Assembly: GCF_036226365.1 (NCBI RefSeq)
Contig: NZ_CP108462.1
Span: forward strand, 496,001-560,000
Length of the DNA: 64,000 nucleotides
Direction of reading: 5' to 3'
Source of the DNA: Streptomyces sp. NBC_01262
GTDB lineage: Bacteria > Actinomycetota > Actinomycetes > Streptomycetales > Streptomycetaceae
The notes under the pieces are model-generated. The model ran no database searches. It was not told the DNA's origin and saw nothing but the letters and a program-made list of their open reading frames with translations. Position numbers and translations under genes: made by a program. This document shows positions 1 through 7,582 of the stretch, one piece after another. Every line of letters starts with the position of its first letter. Position 1 is the stretch's first letter.

Positions 1-264
1 GGGTGTCCCGCAACCGGCCTCCCCGTCCTCCTTCTTGAGTGGGTTGGTACGGGAGGAGCCCAGGATGGTGCCTGCCCGGGGAAGGATTCCCCGTACGGCA
101 GGGATGTCCAGCGGGACAGCCCTGTTCTCGATCGCGCCGAGCCAGCCGTCGCGCAAGCCGATGAACTCGTACCCATACTCCTGGACCCCCTTGCGCACCA
201 CGCTACGGATCACCGCATTGAGCCCGGGGCAGTCACCACCGCCGGTCAGCACACCCACCCTCAT
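1..264 (-). CDS. pfkA: 6-phosphofructokinase, N-terminal part (runs off window)
   Basis: The reverse strand from 264 encodes a protein beginning MRVGVLTGGGDCPGLNAVIR, the nucleotide-binding start of the ATP/pyrophosphate-dependent phosphofructokinase family, which phosphorylates fructose 6-phosphate in glycolysis. The GGGDCPGLN loop and the following GS(S)RTNP segment, which belongs to the substrate pocket, are visible. A GTAGGAGAAG ribosome site lies just upstream of the ATG. Only about 88 residues are present because the window ends. Carriage next to flavodoxin, CBS and USP genes suggests a paralogue in an anaerobic/dormancy island rather than the housekeeping copy; that placement is inference. 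Confidence 0.88.
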   Translation of the reverse strand, partial: MRVGVLTGGGDCPGLNAVIRSVVRKGVQEYGYEFIGLRDGWLGAIENRAVPLDIPAVRGILPRAGTILGSSRTNPLKKEDGEAGCGTP

Positions 265-664
265 GGCTTCTCCTACCTACCCGCCCACGGCGACCGCCGC
301 ACGCCCCCTGTCCCAAGCCTCCACCCATCCGATCGGCAGTGCCCACCCAACCGTGTCGTCCAGCGCGCACTGCCCGTCAGGCCACGGCTTCACGGTCGCC
401 ACTGGCGACTCCCGCACGCTCGGTCTCCGACCGCGTGAGCTGCCCGCAGGGGCCGGTCGGTCCCGGCCAGGGGCCTGCGGCCCCTCCCCTGGCGCCCGGC
501 CGGGCGGGAGAATGGAATCGGGATCCCATGGGCCCCGCCGCATGTGGTGTTCGGTGCGGCACGCGTTCTCGATCAGCCCTGGGTGCCGCGGGGGGGCCGT
601 CTTGGCCCAGCCCCGGCTGCCGCGCCGGAGCGGGAGTGGGAGAAGAAGTGAGGAAGTGAGCACC
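265..664. other. 400-bp divergent intergenic region
   Basis: This stretch separates the divergent pfkA and flavodoxin genes. I see no coding region with a credible family match. It is very GC-rich and holds short dyads, including GGGGCC-TGC-GGCCCC at 470-484, an imperfect GGGCC-GGTC-GGTCC at 450-463 and the DosR-like palindrome listed separately at 594-608. It probably carries both promoters. Confidence 0.5.
594..608. promoter_or_regulatory. DosR/DevR-box-like palindrome upstream of flavodoxin
   Basis: GGGCC-GTCTT-GGCCC is a 5-5-5 inverted repeat 57 bp upstream of the flavodoxin start. It resembles, with one extra spacer base, the GGGAC-N4-GTCCC core of mycobacterial DosR boxes. Regulation by a DosR/OsdR-type response regulator is inferred only from this and from the gene content (USP, CBS, NAPRT, flavodoxin). 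Confidence 0.35.
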
Positions 665-1216
665 ATGCGAGTGGTGATCGTTTACGAAAGCCTGTTCGGC
701 AATACGCGGGAGGTCGCCGAGGCCGTACGCGACGGTGTCCGGCGAGCCCGGCCCGACGCAGATGTCGACTGCCTGCGCGTGTCCGAAGCAGGCCCCGAGC
801 AGATCGGCACCGCCGACCTCCTCGTCGTCGGCGGCCCGACGCACATGCGGGGCATGACCACCCGCATGTCCCGGAAGATGGGGCTCAAGACCGAGGAGAA
901 TGAACGCACGGAAGACCCCGCTGCCGGTCATGAGCCCGACCAGGGCGCGGAAGGGCCGGGGATTCGCGACTGGTTCCACGACATCCCGCGCGACGTCCAC
1001 GGCGCCCACGCCGCCGCTTTCGACACCCGTGCCGACTTCCGTCTCGCCGGAGGCGCGGCCCCTGCCATCGCCCGTCGGCTGCGGGGCCACGGCTACGACG
1101 TCGTCACCGAACCCGAGGGATTCATCGTCGAGGACTCCGACGGTCCGCTGCGCCAGGGCGAGGCCACCCGGGCCGCCGAGTGGGGCGCAGGAATGCTCGA
1201 CGCCGTCGGGTCCTGA
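665..1216 (+). CDS. Flavodoxin domain protein
   Basis: A 183-residue cytoplasmic protein. It opens with MRVVIVYESLFGNTREVAEA, the classic flavodoxin FMN-phosphate loop (S/T-x-x-GNT). The GGPTHMRGMT segment near residues 59-68 is the second flavin-contacting loop seen in the actinobacterial flavodoxin/nitric-oxide-synthase-like group. It is probably a small electron carrier. The ATG was chosen because GAAGAAGTGAGGAAGTGAG lies immediately upstream and the flavodoxin fold starts there; longer in-frame extensions have no family resemblance. The substrate or partner is unknown. Confidence 0.85.
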   Translation: MRVVIVYESLFGNTREVAEAVRDGVRRARPDADVDCLRVSEAGPEQIGTADLLVVGGPTHMRGMTTRMSRKMGLKTEENERTEDPAAGHEPDQGAEGPGIRDWFHDIPRDVHGAHAAAFDTRADFRLAGGAAPAIARRLRGHGYDVVTEPEGFIVEDSDGPLRQGEATRAAEWGAGMLDAVGS

Positions 1217-1230
1217 TGTCCCCGGACCTG

Positions 1231-1244
1231 GGGCCGACCGGCCC
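1231..1244. promoter_or_regulatory. DosR/DevR-box-like palindrome upstream of CBS gene
   Basis: GGGCC-GACC-GGCCC is a perfect 5-4-5 inverted repeat in the 96-bp gap before the CBS-BON gene. It has exactly the half-site spacing of the DosR box core (GGGAC-N4-GTCCC). Together with the site at 594-608 it suggests a shared hypoxia/dormancy regulator; inference only. Confidence 0.4.
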
Positions 1245-1312
1245 TGTGCGAAGCACGGCCGGTCGCGAGAGCGTCGAAAGCAGGTACCGGGCTGCCAGGA
1301 GGAGTGAGGATC

Positions 1313-2050
1313 ATGCTGCAGCATCGCACCGTGCAGGACCTGATGACCCACGACGTCGTACGGGCACACCCGGACACCTCGTTCAAGGCGGTCGTGGCAC
1401 TGCTCACCAACAACGACGTCACCGCCGTCCCGGTCGTCGACGGCCTGAATCGCCCGATCGGTGTGGTGTCCGAGGCCGACCTGCTCCGGCACGAGGCCGC
1501 CCTGCCGGACCCCGGTGGACACGCCCCCGCGCCGCCAACAGCTCCGCATGACCGTGGCCGTTCGGAGGCCGACACCGCCCGGGGCCTGATGAGCGCACCG
1601 GTGGTCACTGCCAGGCCGCAGTGGAGCATCGTCGAGGCTGCTCGGGCCATGGAACAACACAAGGTGAAGCGACTGCCCGTGGTGGACGAGACCGGACAGC
1701 TCACCGGCATCATCAGCCGCAGCGACCTGCTGCGGGTCTTCCTCCGGCATGACCAGGCCATCCGCGACGAAATCGACCACGATGTCCTGCGCGGGGCCCT
1801 GCAGACCGCCCAGGACGCCGTGCAGGTCACGGTGACCGACGGCGTGGTTACCCTGCGCGGAAGGGTCGCGACCAGCAGCCTGGTCCCCCTCGCCGTCCAG
1901 CTGTGCCGCGCGGTCGACGGGGTCGTGACCGTACACCAGGAGCTCGGCTTCGACGTCTACGACAGCGAGGCCGGGGCGGCCGAGCCCCCGAGCGGCCGAA
2001 GGAACGGTCCCCCGTCCTGGTCAGAGCGCAGGAGCGCACTACTCGACTGA
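1313..2050 (+). CDS. CBS domain pair plus BON domain protein
   Basis: A 245-residue protein. The first CBS motif covers about residues 7-58 (VQDLMTHDVV ... PIGVVSEADLLRHE), the second about 90-150 (LMSAPVVTARPQWS ... GIISRSDLLRVF), and a BON-like tail about 155-215 (DAVQVTVTDGVVTLRGRV). CBS pairs bind adenosine ligands such as AMP/ATP and BON domains usually contact membranes or other proteins. AGGAGGAG at 1297-1304 sits 8 nt before the ATG at 1313, which is preferred over the in-frame GTG at 1304 lying inside that Shine-Dalgarno. Such genes commonly accompany USP genes in Streptomyces dormancy clusters. Confidence 0.85.
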   Translation: MLQHRTVQDLMTHDVVRAHPDTSFKAVVALLTNNDVTAVPVVDGLNRPIGVVSEADLLRHEAALPDPGGHAPAPPTAPHDRGRSEADTARGLMSAPVVTARPQWSIVEAARAMEQHKVKRLPVVDETGQLTGIISRSDLLRVFLRHDQAIRDEIDHDVLRGALQTAQDAVQVTVTDGVVTLRGRVATSSLVPLAVQLCRAVDGVVTVHQELGFDVYDSEAGAAEPPSGRRNGPPSWSERRSALLD

Positions 2051-2109
2051 CCGGCGGCATCGCCAGGACGCCGGCGCGGGTGGACACCGTCAGGGCCGCG
2101 TGCACGGAT

Positions 2110-2600
2110 CGCGCCCTTGGGGGTCCCGGTGGTTCCGCTGGTGAAGTGCAGCAGCGCCATGTGCTCGGGCGAGGTCGGCGGGATGTCGAACCCGTCCGAT
2201 GCCGCGGACATCAACGAGTCGAACAAGGCCGTGCCGGGAAGCTCTTCGGTGCCCGGCCCGACGATGAGCACGTGCTCCAGACCTGGGAGTGAGGCCCGCC
2301 GGTCGGCTACCTTGCGCCGGTACAGAGCAGCGGTGGTCACCAGCACGCGGGCGTCGCCGAGCCGAAGCCGTTGTTCGACCGGGGCGGCGCCGAACGCGGA
2401 GAAGAGCGGGGACAGCACGCTGGTGTTCTTGAACCAGCTCGGCGTACGTGACAGTCGAGACGGCGTTGTCGCGGGCGATGCACCGCAGCGCGACCTGCTC
2501 CCCGTGATGCGGACCCGCGTGCCGGTCTACCGCCTCGTGCGCGATACCGCACTCCGGCTCGACCGGGAGGTGGGCCGTCGAGGCCTCGTTCCATGGCGGC
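2110..2600 (-). pseudogene. Acetyl-CoA synthetase-like gene remnant
   Basis: Two pieces of an AMP-forming acetate-CoA ligase are recognisable on the reverse strand in different frames. An N-terminal piece (about 2450-2600) contains CGIAHEAVDRHA and STVTYAELV. A second piece (2110-2418) contains LFSAFGAAPVEQRL and the adenylation motif FTSGTTGTPKGAI. About 40 residues that normally join them are missing, the frame changes, and homology stops right after the motif. The 5' end beyond the N-terminal piece and the whole catalytic C-terminal half are absent. It cannot make an active enzyme. Confidence 0.75.
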
Positions 2601-2734
2601 TGCCTCCGTCTCGTATGAAGCTGGAAGGACGGTGAGTGCGGCCGCCGTCCGGACTGCTGCCGTCCCCCGTGCGTAGGCGGCCGTGCAGGCAGGCAGTAGG
2701 GCGTGAAGTCCGGCATGAGGAGGAGGCGGGAGCA

Positions 2735-3550
2735 ATGGCGGTTCCCCTGGTGGTCGGCATCGACGGGTCCGAGGCGAGCCTGGAGGCCGTGGACTGGGCC
2801 GCAGACGAAGCTCTCCGGCACGAGGCGCCGCTCCATCTCCTGCACGCGGCAGCGGATCAGGAGGCGCCCGACCTGGTCGCCGCCGCCTCGGAGCGGGTCA
2901 GGAAGAGTGCACCTGCGGTACGGCTGTCGAGTGAGGTGCTGTACGAGGACGCGGCGTCCGCCCTGATCGGCAAGGGGCGCAACGCCCTCGCGCTGGTACT
3001 CGGGTCCAGAGGACTCGGAGATCTCGCCGGGCTGCTCCTCGGCTCGGTCAGCCTGGCTGTGGCCGCTCATGCCGACTGCCCGGTCGTCGTGGTGCGCGGC
3101 GGGGTGGAGCACGGGCACGGCCGGTTCGGGAGCGTCGTCGTCGGAGTGGAGGACGGGGAGGGCAGCGCTACGGCCTTGCAGTTCGCGTTCCGCGAGGCCC
3201 ATGTGCGGCGCTGTCGGCTCGTGGCGGTGCACGCCTGGAGCGTTCCGGTCGGAAGCCCCGGGCCTCCGGGCCTGTCCGGATACGCCCTCCAAGCCCTCAG
3301 GCGCCCGCCGGCGCAGGTGCTCGCTGACGCGTTGCGCGGCCCCGCGCAGCGGTACCAGGACGTGCCGGTGAGCAGCGAGGTGGTCGAGGGCGCGGCACGA
3401 CAGGCGCTCCTGGATGCCGCGTCCAGTGCTGATCTGCTCGTCGTCGGAGCCCGCAGACGACATGGGCACGTCGGGTTGCAGCTGGGCCTGGTCAACCACG
3501 CGGTGCTGCATCACGCGCCGTGTCCGATCGTGGTCGTTCCGCAGATATGA
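2735..3550 (+). CDS. Tandem universal stress protein (UspA family)
   Basis: 271 residues made of two Usp domains. The first starts PLVVGIDGSEASLEAVDWAA and ends with the ATP-loop-like GSRGLGDLAGLLLGSVS (about residues 90-108). The second starts SVVVGVEDGEG and ends GARRRHGHVGLQLGLVNHA. The second loop keeps part of the G-x2-G-x9-G(S/T) pattern but ends LGLVNH rather than LGSVS, so ATP binding there may be weakened. A strong AGGAGGAGG precedes the ATG. Tandem USPs are typical of actinobacterial hypoxia/stress regulons. Confidence 0.9.
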   Translation: MAVPLVVGIDGSEASLEAVDWAADEALRHEAPLHLLHAAADQEAPDLVAAASERVRKSAPAVRLSSEVLYEDAASALIGKGRNALALVLGSRGLGDLAGLLLGSVSLAVAAHADCPVVVVRGGVEHGHGRFGSVVVGVEDGEGSATALQFAFREAHVRRCRLVAVHAWSVPVGSPGPPGLSGYALQALRRPPAQVLADALRGPAQRYQDVPVSSEVVEGAARQALLDAASSADLLVVGARRRHGHVGLQLGLVNHAVLHHAPCPIVVVPQI

Positions 3551-3601
3551 CCGGCGTCGGGCCTGGTGGTGCCTCACCGGTGTCCAGGAGGAGGTGACGA
3601 G

Positions 3602-4993
3602 ATGTCCTCGGCAATGACCACTGATCTGTACGAGGTCACGATGGCGATGTCGTACCTGCGGGAGGGGATGACCGGCCCGGCGACGTTCAGTCTGTTCGTC
3701 CGTGACATGCCGCCCGGCCGCGGCTTTCTGGTGGCCGCCGGCCTGGAGTCGACGCTCGGCTTCCTGTCCGGCTTCCGGGTCGGCCCCGAGGACGTCGATG
3801 CCTTCGCCTCGGCGCTGCACCGGCCTCCGCGCGACCTGGCCCCGCTGCTCGGCATGGAGTTCACCGGCCAGGTGAGGGCGGTGCCGGAGGGGCGGATAGT
3901 CCTCGCGGGAGAGCCACTGCTGGAGGTGACAGCTTCGCTTCCGCAGGCGCAACTGGTCGAGACGGACGTGCTCAACCAGGTCAATCACCAGACGACGATT
4001 GCCTCCAAGGCCGCACGGTGTGTCCTGGCCGCGGCGGGACACCCGGTCGTGGACTTCTCTCTACGACGCACCCACGGCCCCCAGGCCGGTTTCCAGGCCG
4101 CCCGGCTGAGCGCGATGGTCGGCTTCGCCGGAACGAGCAACGTCGCGGCGGCCACCGCCGAAGGGCTGCCCGCCGTCGGCACGATGGCCCACTCGTACAT
4201 CGAGGCGTTCGGATCGGAGAAGGCGGCGTTCCAAGCCTTCGCCCGGTCCCATCCGGGCCCGGTGACGTTCCTGGTGGACACCTACGACACCGAGGAGGGG
4301 GTCCGGGTCGCGGCGCGCGTGCTGCGGGACCTGGACCGCGGGCCTGGCTCGGCGATCAGGCTGGACAGCGGCGACCTGGGCGCTCTGGCCGTACGGGCGC
4401 GGGCCATTCTGGATGCGGCCGGGCTGCCGGATGTCCGCATCGTGGCCAGCGGCGGTCTCGACGAGTACTCCGTGGACGAACTCGTCCGTTCGGGGGCACC
4501 GATCGACGTCTACGCCGTCGGCACCCGGGTCGGAGTCTCGGCCGACGCCCCGTTCCTGGACTCCGCGTACAAGATGGTCGAGTACGACGGCCGGCCGGTG
4601 ATGAAACTGTCCGCTGCCAAGGTGACCGCCCCTGGGCGGAAGCAGGTGTTCCGTTGCCCCGGTTACGCCGACGTGATCGGTCTCGCCGATGAGAGGCCGC
4701 CTGCCGGAGGCGTGCCGTTGCTGGAGACGGTGATGCGGGACGGGCGGCGCACCGACGCGCGGCCCACGCTCGGCGAGTGCGGGGAGAGATTCGCTGCCGA
4801 TGTGGCCGTGCTGCCACCGGCGGCCCGACGGATCCGGGGCCCCGTCGCACCGGGGGCGGTGGCCTCCGGGCGGCTGACCGCACTCGCCGACCGGGTCCGG
4901 CGCCGCATCGAGGAGGAGACCCTGGCCCCGGCCGCGGCCCTGCGGAGCTCTGGGCAGACCACGTCCGGATCGCACCGGTCCGTACCGGGATGA
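3602..4993 (+). CDS. pncB: Nicotinate phosphoribosyltransferase
   Basis: 463 residues. The start TTDLYEVTMAMSYLREG and the GRGFLVAAGLESTLGFL region are diagnostic for the NAPRTase family, which converts nicotinate, PRPP and ATP to nicotinate mononucleotide in NAD salvage. DFSLRRTHGPQAG and IRLDSGDLGALA carry the substrate- and phosphoribosyl-binding residues, and GTRVGVSADAPFLD lies in the C-terminal part of the barrel. AGGAGG lies upstream of the ATG at 3602. It follows the USP gene by 51 bp, suggesting co-transcription and NAD supply under stress; a second, stress-associated NAPRT paralogue is a known arrangement in actinobacteria. Confidence 0.9.
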   Translation: MSSAMTTDLYEVTMAMSYLREGMTGPATFSLFVRDMPPGRGFLVAAGLESTLGFLSGFRVGPEDVDAFASALHRPPRDLAPLLGMEFTGQVRAVPEGRIVLAGEPLLEVTASLPQAQLVETDVLNQVNHQTTIASKAARCVLAAAGHPVVDFSLRRTHGPQAGFQAARLSAMVGFAGTSNVAAATAEGLPAVGTMAHSYIEAFGSEKAAFQAFARSHPGPVTFLVDTYDTEEGVRVAARVLRDLDRGPGSAIRLDSGDLGALAVRARAILDAAGLPDVRIVASGGLDEYSVDELVRSGAPIDVYAVGTRVGVSADAPFLDSAYKMVEYDGRPVMKLSAAKVTAPGRKQVFRCPGYADVIGLADERPPAGGVPLLETVMRDGRRTDARPTLGECGERFAADVAVLPPAARRIRGPVAPGAVASGRLTALADRVRRRIEEETLAPAAALRSSGQTTSGSHRSVPG

Positions 4994-5004
4994 GGAGCAA
5001 AGCG

Positions 5005-5301
5005 ATGCCGCATACCGTGGAGTGGAAGGTTCGCCTCTACCTTTTCGAGGACGAGGGATCGACGAAAGCACGTGCGGTGGTTGATACCGGAGCCACGGCG
5101 CTCACCGGCCACGGGGTCGCGCACCGCAACCCCGCGGACACCGATGTACCGGAGATCGGTGACGAACTGGCGGCGGGCAGGGCCATGTATGACCTCGCCC
5201 AGCAGTTGGTGGGTGCCGCCGAGCGCGACATCGAGGGCGTGCGCGCGCCTGCGACCAGGCGCAATACCCGTTCGATGCCTGGATGGCAATGGCCGCAGTG
5301 A
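5005..5301 (+). CDS. DUF1876 (dsRBD-like) small protein
   Basis: 98 residues. TVEWKVRLYLFEDEGSTKAR ... LTGHGVAHRNP ... PEIGDELAAGRAMYDLAQQL is the full DUF1876 signature found in Streptomyces and mycobacterial stress clusters. The fold resembles a double-stranded-RNA-binding domain, but its function is not known. The ATG at 5005 follows GAGGAGCAAAGCG and the gene begins 11 bp after the NAPRT stop, so it is probably in the same transcript. Confidence 0.85.
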   Translation: MPHTVEWKVRLYLFEDEGSTKARAVVDTGATALTGHGVAHRNPADTDVPEIGDELAAGRAMYDLAQQLVGAAERDIEGVRAPATRRNTRSMPGWQWPQ

Positions 5302-5644
5302 CCCGACGTCGTCGCAGCGACGTGAAAGGTCCCCGACGGCAGCAGCACCCCGCGCCAAACGCCGCGGCAGCACTCGTGCCGCGGATCCGATTCCAGCACA
5401 TGGTGCGCCTCGTCATGCCGTCCACCATCGGATGGTTCACGGAAGGCGGGGATGTGCCGGGGCCTCCGTCTTCGTCACGGGGTGGTTCCCTCCTCCGACA
5501 TCGCAGCATGGACGCCGGCAATGAGCCGCTGCTGTGCCTCTATGAGGCCGCACAGTTCCCACTGCGGGCATCCGCAGCGCGGGCAGCCCGCGCAGGAGCT
5601 GCCCTCCTCGTGCCTGCAGCTGGCACATCGGACCCGTCGGTTTC
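5302..5644. other. Non-coding gap before polX
   Basis: About 340 bp without a credible gene. Short reading frames on both strands show no family resemblance. It must hold the end of the stress operon and the polX promoter region. Confidence 0.4.
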
Positions 5645-5657
5645 TAGACTTGGTGTG
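5645..5657 (+). promoter_or_regulatory. Possible -10 element for a leaderless polX transcript
   Basis: TAGACT at 5645-5650 is a good actinobacterial -10 hexamer placed 6 nt before the GTG start of polX. No Shine-Dalgarno precedes that start, so transcription may begin at or next to the start codon. The -35 region is poor (CTGGCA at 5620-5625). Confidence 0.35.
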
Positions 5658-7384
5658 TGGCCCGGCCCAACGATGAGGTCGAGGCGCTCCTGCGGGAGTA
5701 TGCGGACCTCATCGCGATCACGGGAGGCGATGCGTTCAAGGCGCGCGCCTATGAGAAGGCCGCCCGCGCGATCGGCGGCCATCCCGCCGATGTCTCGCAA
5801 CTGGATGCCGCGGGTCTGCGGGAGATTCCGGGGGTGGGCAAGTCGATCGCCGCGAAGGTCGTCGAGTACTTCCGCACCGGCAGTGTCACCGTGGTGGAGG
5901 ACAAGCGGGCCAGAATCCCCGCCGGCGTGCGGGAGCTCATCACAATCCCCACGCTCGGGCCCGGAAAGGCGATGACACTCTACGAGGACCTGCACATCTC
6001 CTCGGTCGACGAACTGGCCGATGCCATCCGGGCGGAGAAGCTGCGCGGGCTGAAGGGCTTCGGCAAGAAGACCGAGGAGAACATCCTGCACGGCATCGCC
6101 CTCATGCGGCAGGCAGGCGGTCGGATCCTGCTGAACGCCGCCATGGACCCGGCCGAGGACATCGTGGCCGAACTGGCCGGGACAGCGGGCTGCAAGCACT
6201 GCGCGTACGCCGGATCGCTGCGCCGCATGAAGGAGAGCATCGGCGACATCGACATCCTCGTCGCGGCGGACCGGACGGCCCCGTTCATGGACGCGCTCAC
6301 CGAACTGCCGTCGACCGCCGAGATCATCGTCCACGGCGGGAAGAAGACATCGGTCCGCACCGTGGAGGGTGTCCAGGTCGACCTGCGGGTACTGCCGCCG
6401 GATTCCTGGGGCGCCGGCCTGCAGTACTTCACCGGCTCGAAGGCGCACAACATCCGCACCCGCACGATTGCCGTCCGGCAGGGGCTGAAGCTCTCCGAGT
6501 ACGGGCTGTTCGAGGCGGACAGCGGCAAGCGGATCGCCTCCCGGACCGAGGACGAGGTGTACGCCAGGCTCGGCCTGCCCTGGATCCCGCCCACGCTGCG
6601 CGAGGACCGGGGTGAGATCGAGGCCGGTGTGCGCGGTGAGCTGCCCGAGGTGGTCACCGAGCGGGACATCCGCGGTGACCTGCACACCCACACCGACCTC
6701 ACCGACGGCCTGGCCCCGCTGGAGGAGATGGTCCGCGCCGCCGCCGGACACGGCTACGCGTACTACGCGGTCACCGACCATGCCCCGAACCTGTACATGC
6801 AGCGCATGACCGACGAGAAGATCCTGGCCCAGCGCGAGCGGGTGCGGGAACTCGACGGCACACACCATCGGATGCGGCTGCTGCACGGCACCGAGCTGAA
6901 CATCGGCCCGGACGGGGAGGTGGACTGGCCCGACGAGTTCCTGGAAGGCTTCGACCTGTGCGTGGCCTCGGTGCACTCGCACTTCGGCCTCGGCCGAGAG
7001 GCGATGACCAGGCGGATCGTACGCGCGTGCGAGAACCCCCATGTCAACGTCATCGGCCACCCGACCACCCGGCTGATCGGCAAACGCCCGGGCATCGACG
7101 CCGACTTCGACGAGGTGTTCGCCGCCTGCGCCCGGACCGGCACCGCGCTGGAGGTCAACGCCCAGCCCGACCGCCTGGACCTGGGCGACGAGGACATCCT
7201 GCGCGCCAAGCGGTACGGCGCGAAGTTCGCCGTCGATACCGACGCCCACTCCGTCCTTCACCTGGCGTACCTGCGGTACGGAGTCGGAACGGCGCAACGT
7301 GGATGGCTCACCAAGGACGACGTGATCAACACCTGGCCCCTGGGGCGGCTGCGCCGCTTCCTGCGCAAAAGGCAAGTTGTATGA
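5657..7384 (+). CDS. polX: DNA polymerase/3'-5' exonuclease PolX
   Basis: 575 residues, the usual length for bacterial PolX. An N-terminal helix-hairpin-helix region has LREIPGVGKSIAAKV near residue 54. The polymerase X palm has GSLRR at 186-190 and GDIDI at 196-200, with a third acidic residue in VDLRV near 242. A C-terminal PHP phosphoesterase domain begins GDLHTHTDLTDG near 340 with further metal ligands in DHAPN, HGTELNI, SVHSHFG, GHPTTR and DTDAH. Such enzymes fill gaps and trim 3' ends in DNA repair. The GTG start fits the family N-terminus ARPNDEVEALLREYADL. It appears monocistronic. Confidence 0.92.
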   Translation: MARPNDEVEALLREYADLIAITGGDAFKARAYEKAARAIGGHPADVSQLDAAGLREIPGVGKSIAAKVVEYFRTGSVTVVEDKRARIPAGVRELITIPTLGPGKAMTLYEDLHISSVDELADAIRAEKLRGLKGFGKKTEENILHGIALMRQAGGRILLNAAMDPAEDIVAELAGTAGCKHCAYAGSLRRMKESIGDIDILVAADRTAPFMDALTELPSTAEIIVHGGKKTSVRTVEGVQVDLRVLPPDSWGAGLQYFTGSKAHNIRTRTIAVRQGLKLSEYGLFEADSGKRIASRTEDEVYARLGLPWIPPTLREDRGEIEAGVRGELPEVVTERDIRGDLHTHTDLTDGLAPLEEMVRAAAGHGYAYYAVTDHAPNLYMQRMTDEKILAQRERVRELDGTHHRMRLLHGTELNIGPDGEVDWPDEFLEGFDLCVASVHSHFGLGREAMTRRIVRACENPHVNVIGHPTTRLIGKRPGIDADFDEVFAACARTGTALEVNAQPDRLDLGDEDILRAKRYGAKFAVDTDAHSVLHLAYLRYGVGTAQRGWLTKDDVINTWPLGRLRRFLRKRQVV

Positions 7385-7582
7385 GACCGCATGCGCGCCC
7401 TGGCTCAGCTGCGCACGCGAGCACCCCCCCACCCGAGTACGACCGAAATGTCAGATATGTTCGACGGTGACATGCGGAGGTGAATTCGATGACTGTGCCC
7501 GCACGGCGACAGCCGGCAGGCCGGCGGAGCTGGAGCTTCCCGGCTGGACGCGTGATCCGCTGGCGGAATTCGACGGGCGGCC

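Noticed and set aside
377..1936. Long open minus-strand frame of 519 codons opposite flavodoxin and the CBS gene
   Set aside because: It is antisense to two well-supported genes, has low-complexity Arg/Gly/Ala composition and no family motif. High GC third positions keep such frames open.
2090..4042. Minus-strand frame of 650 codons opposite USP and NAPRT
   Set aside because: Shadow of the real plus-strand genes. Only its last part overlaps the acetyl-CoA synthetase remnant, which is annotated separately.
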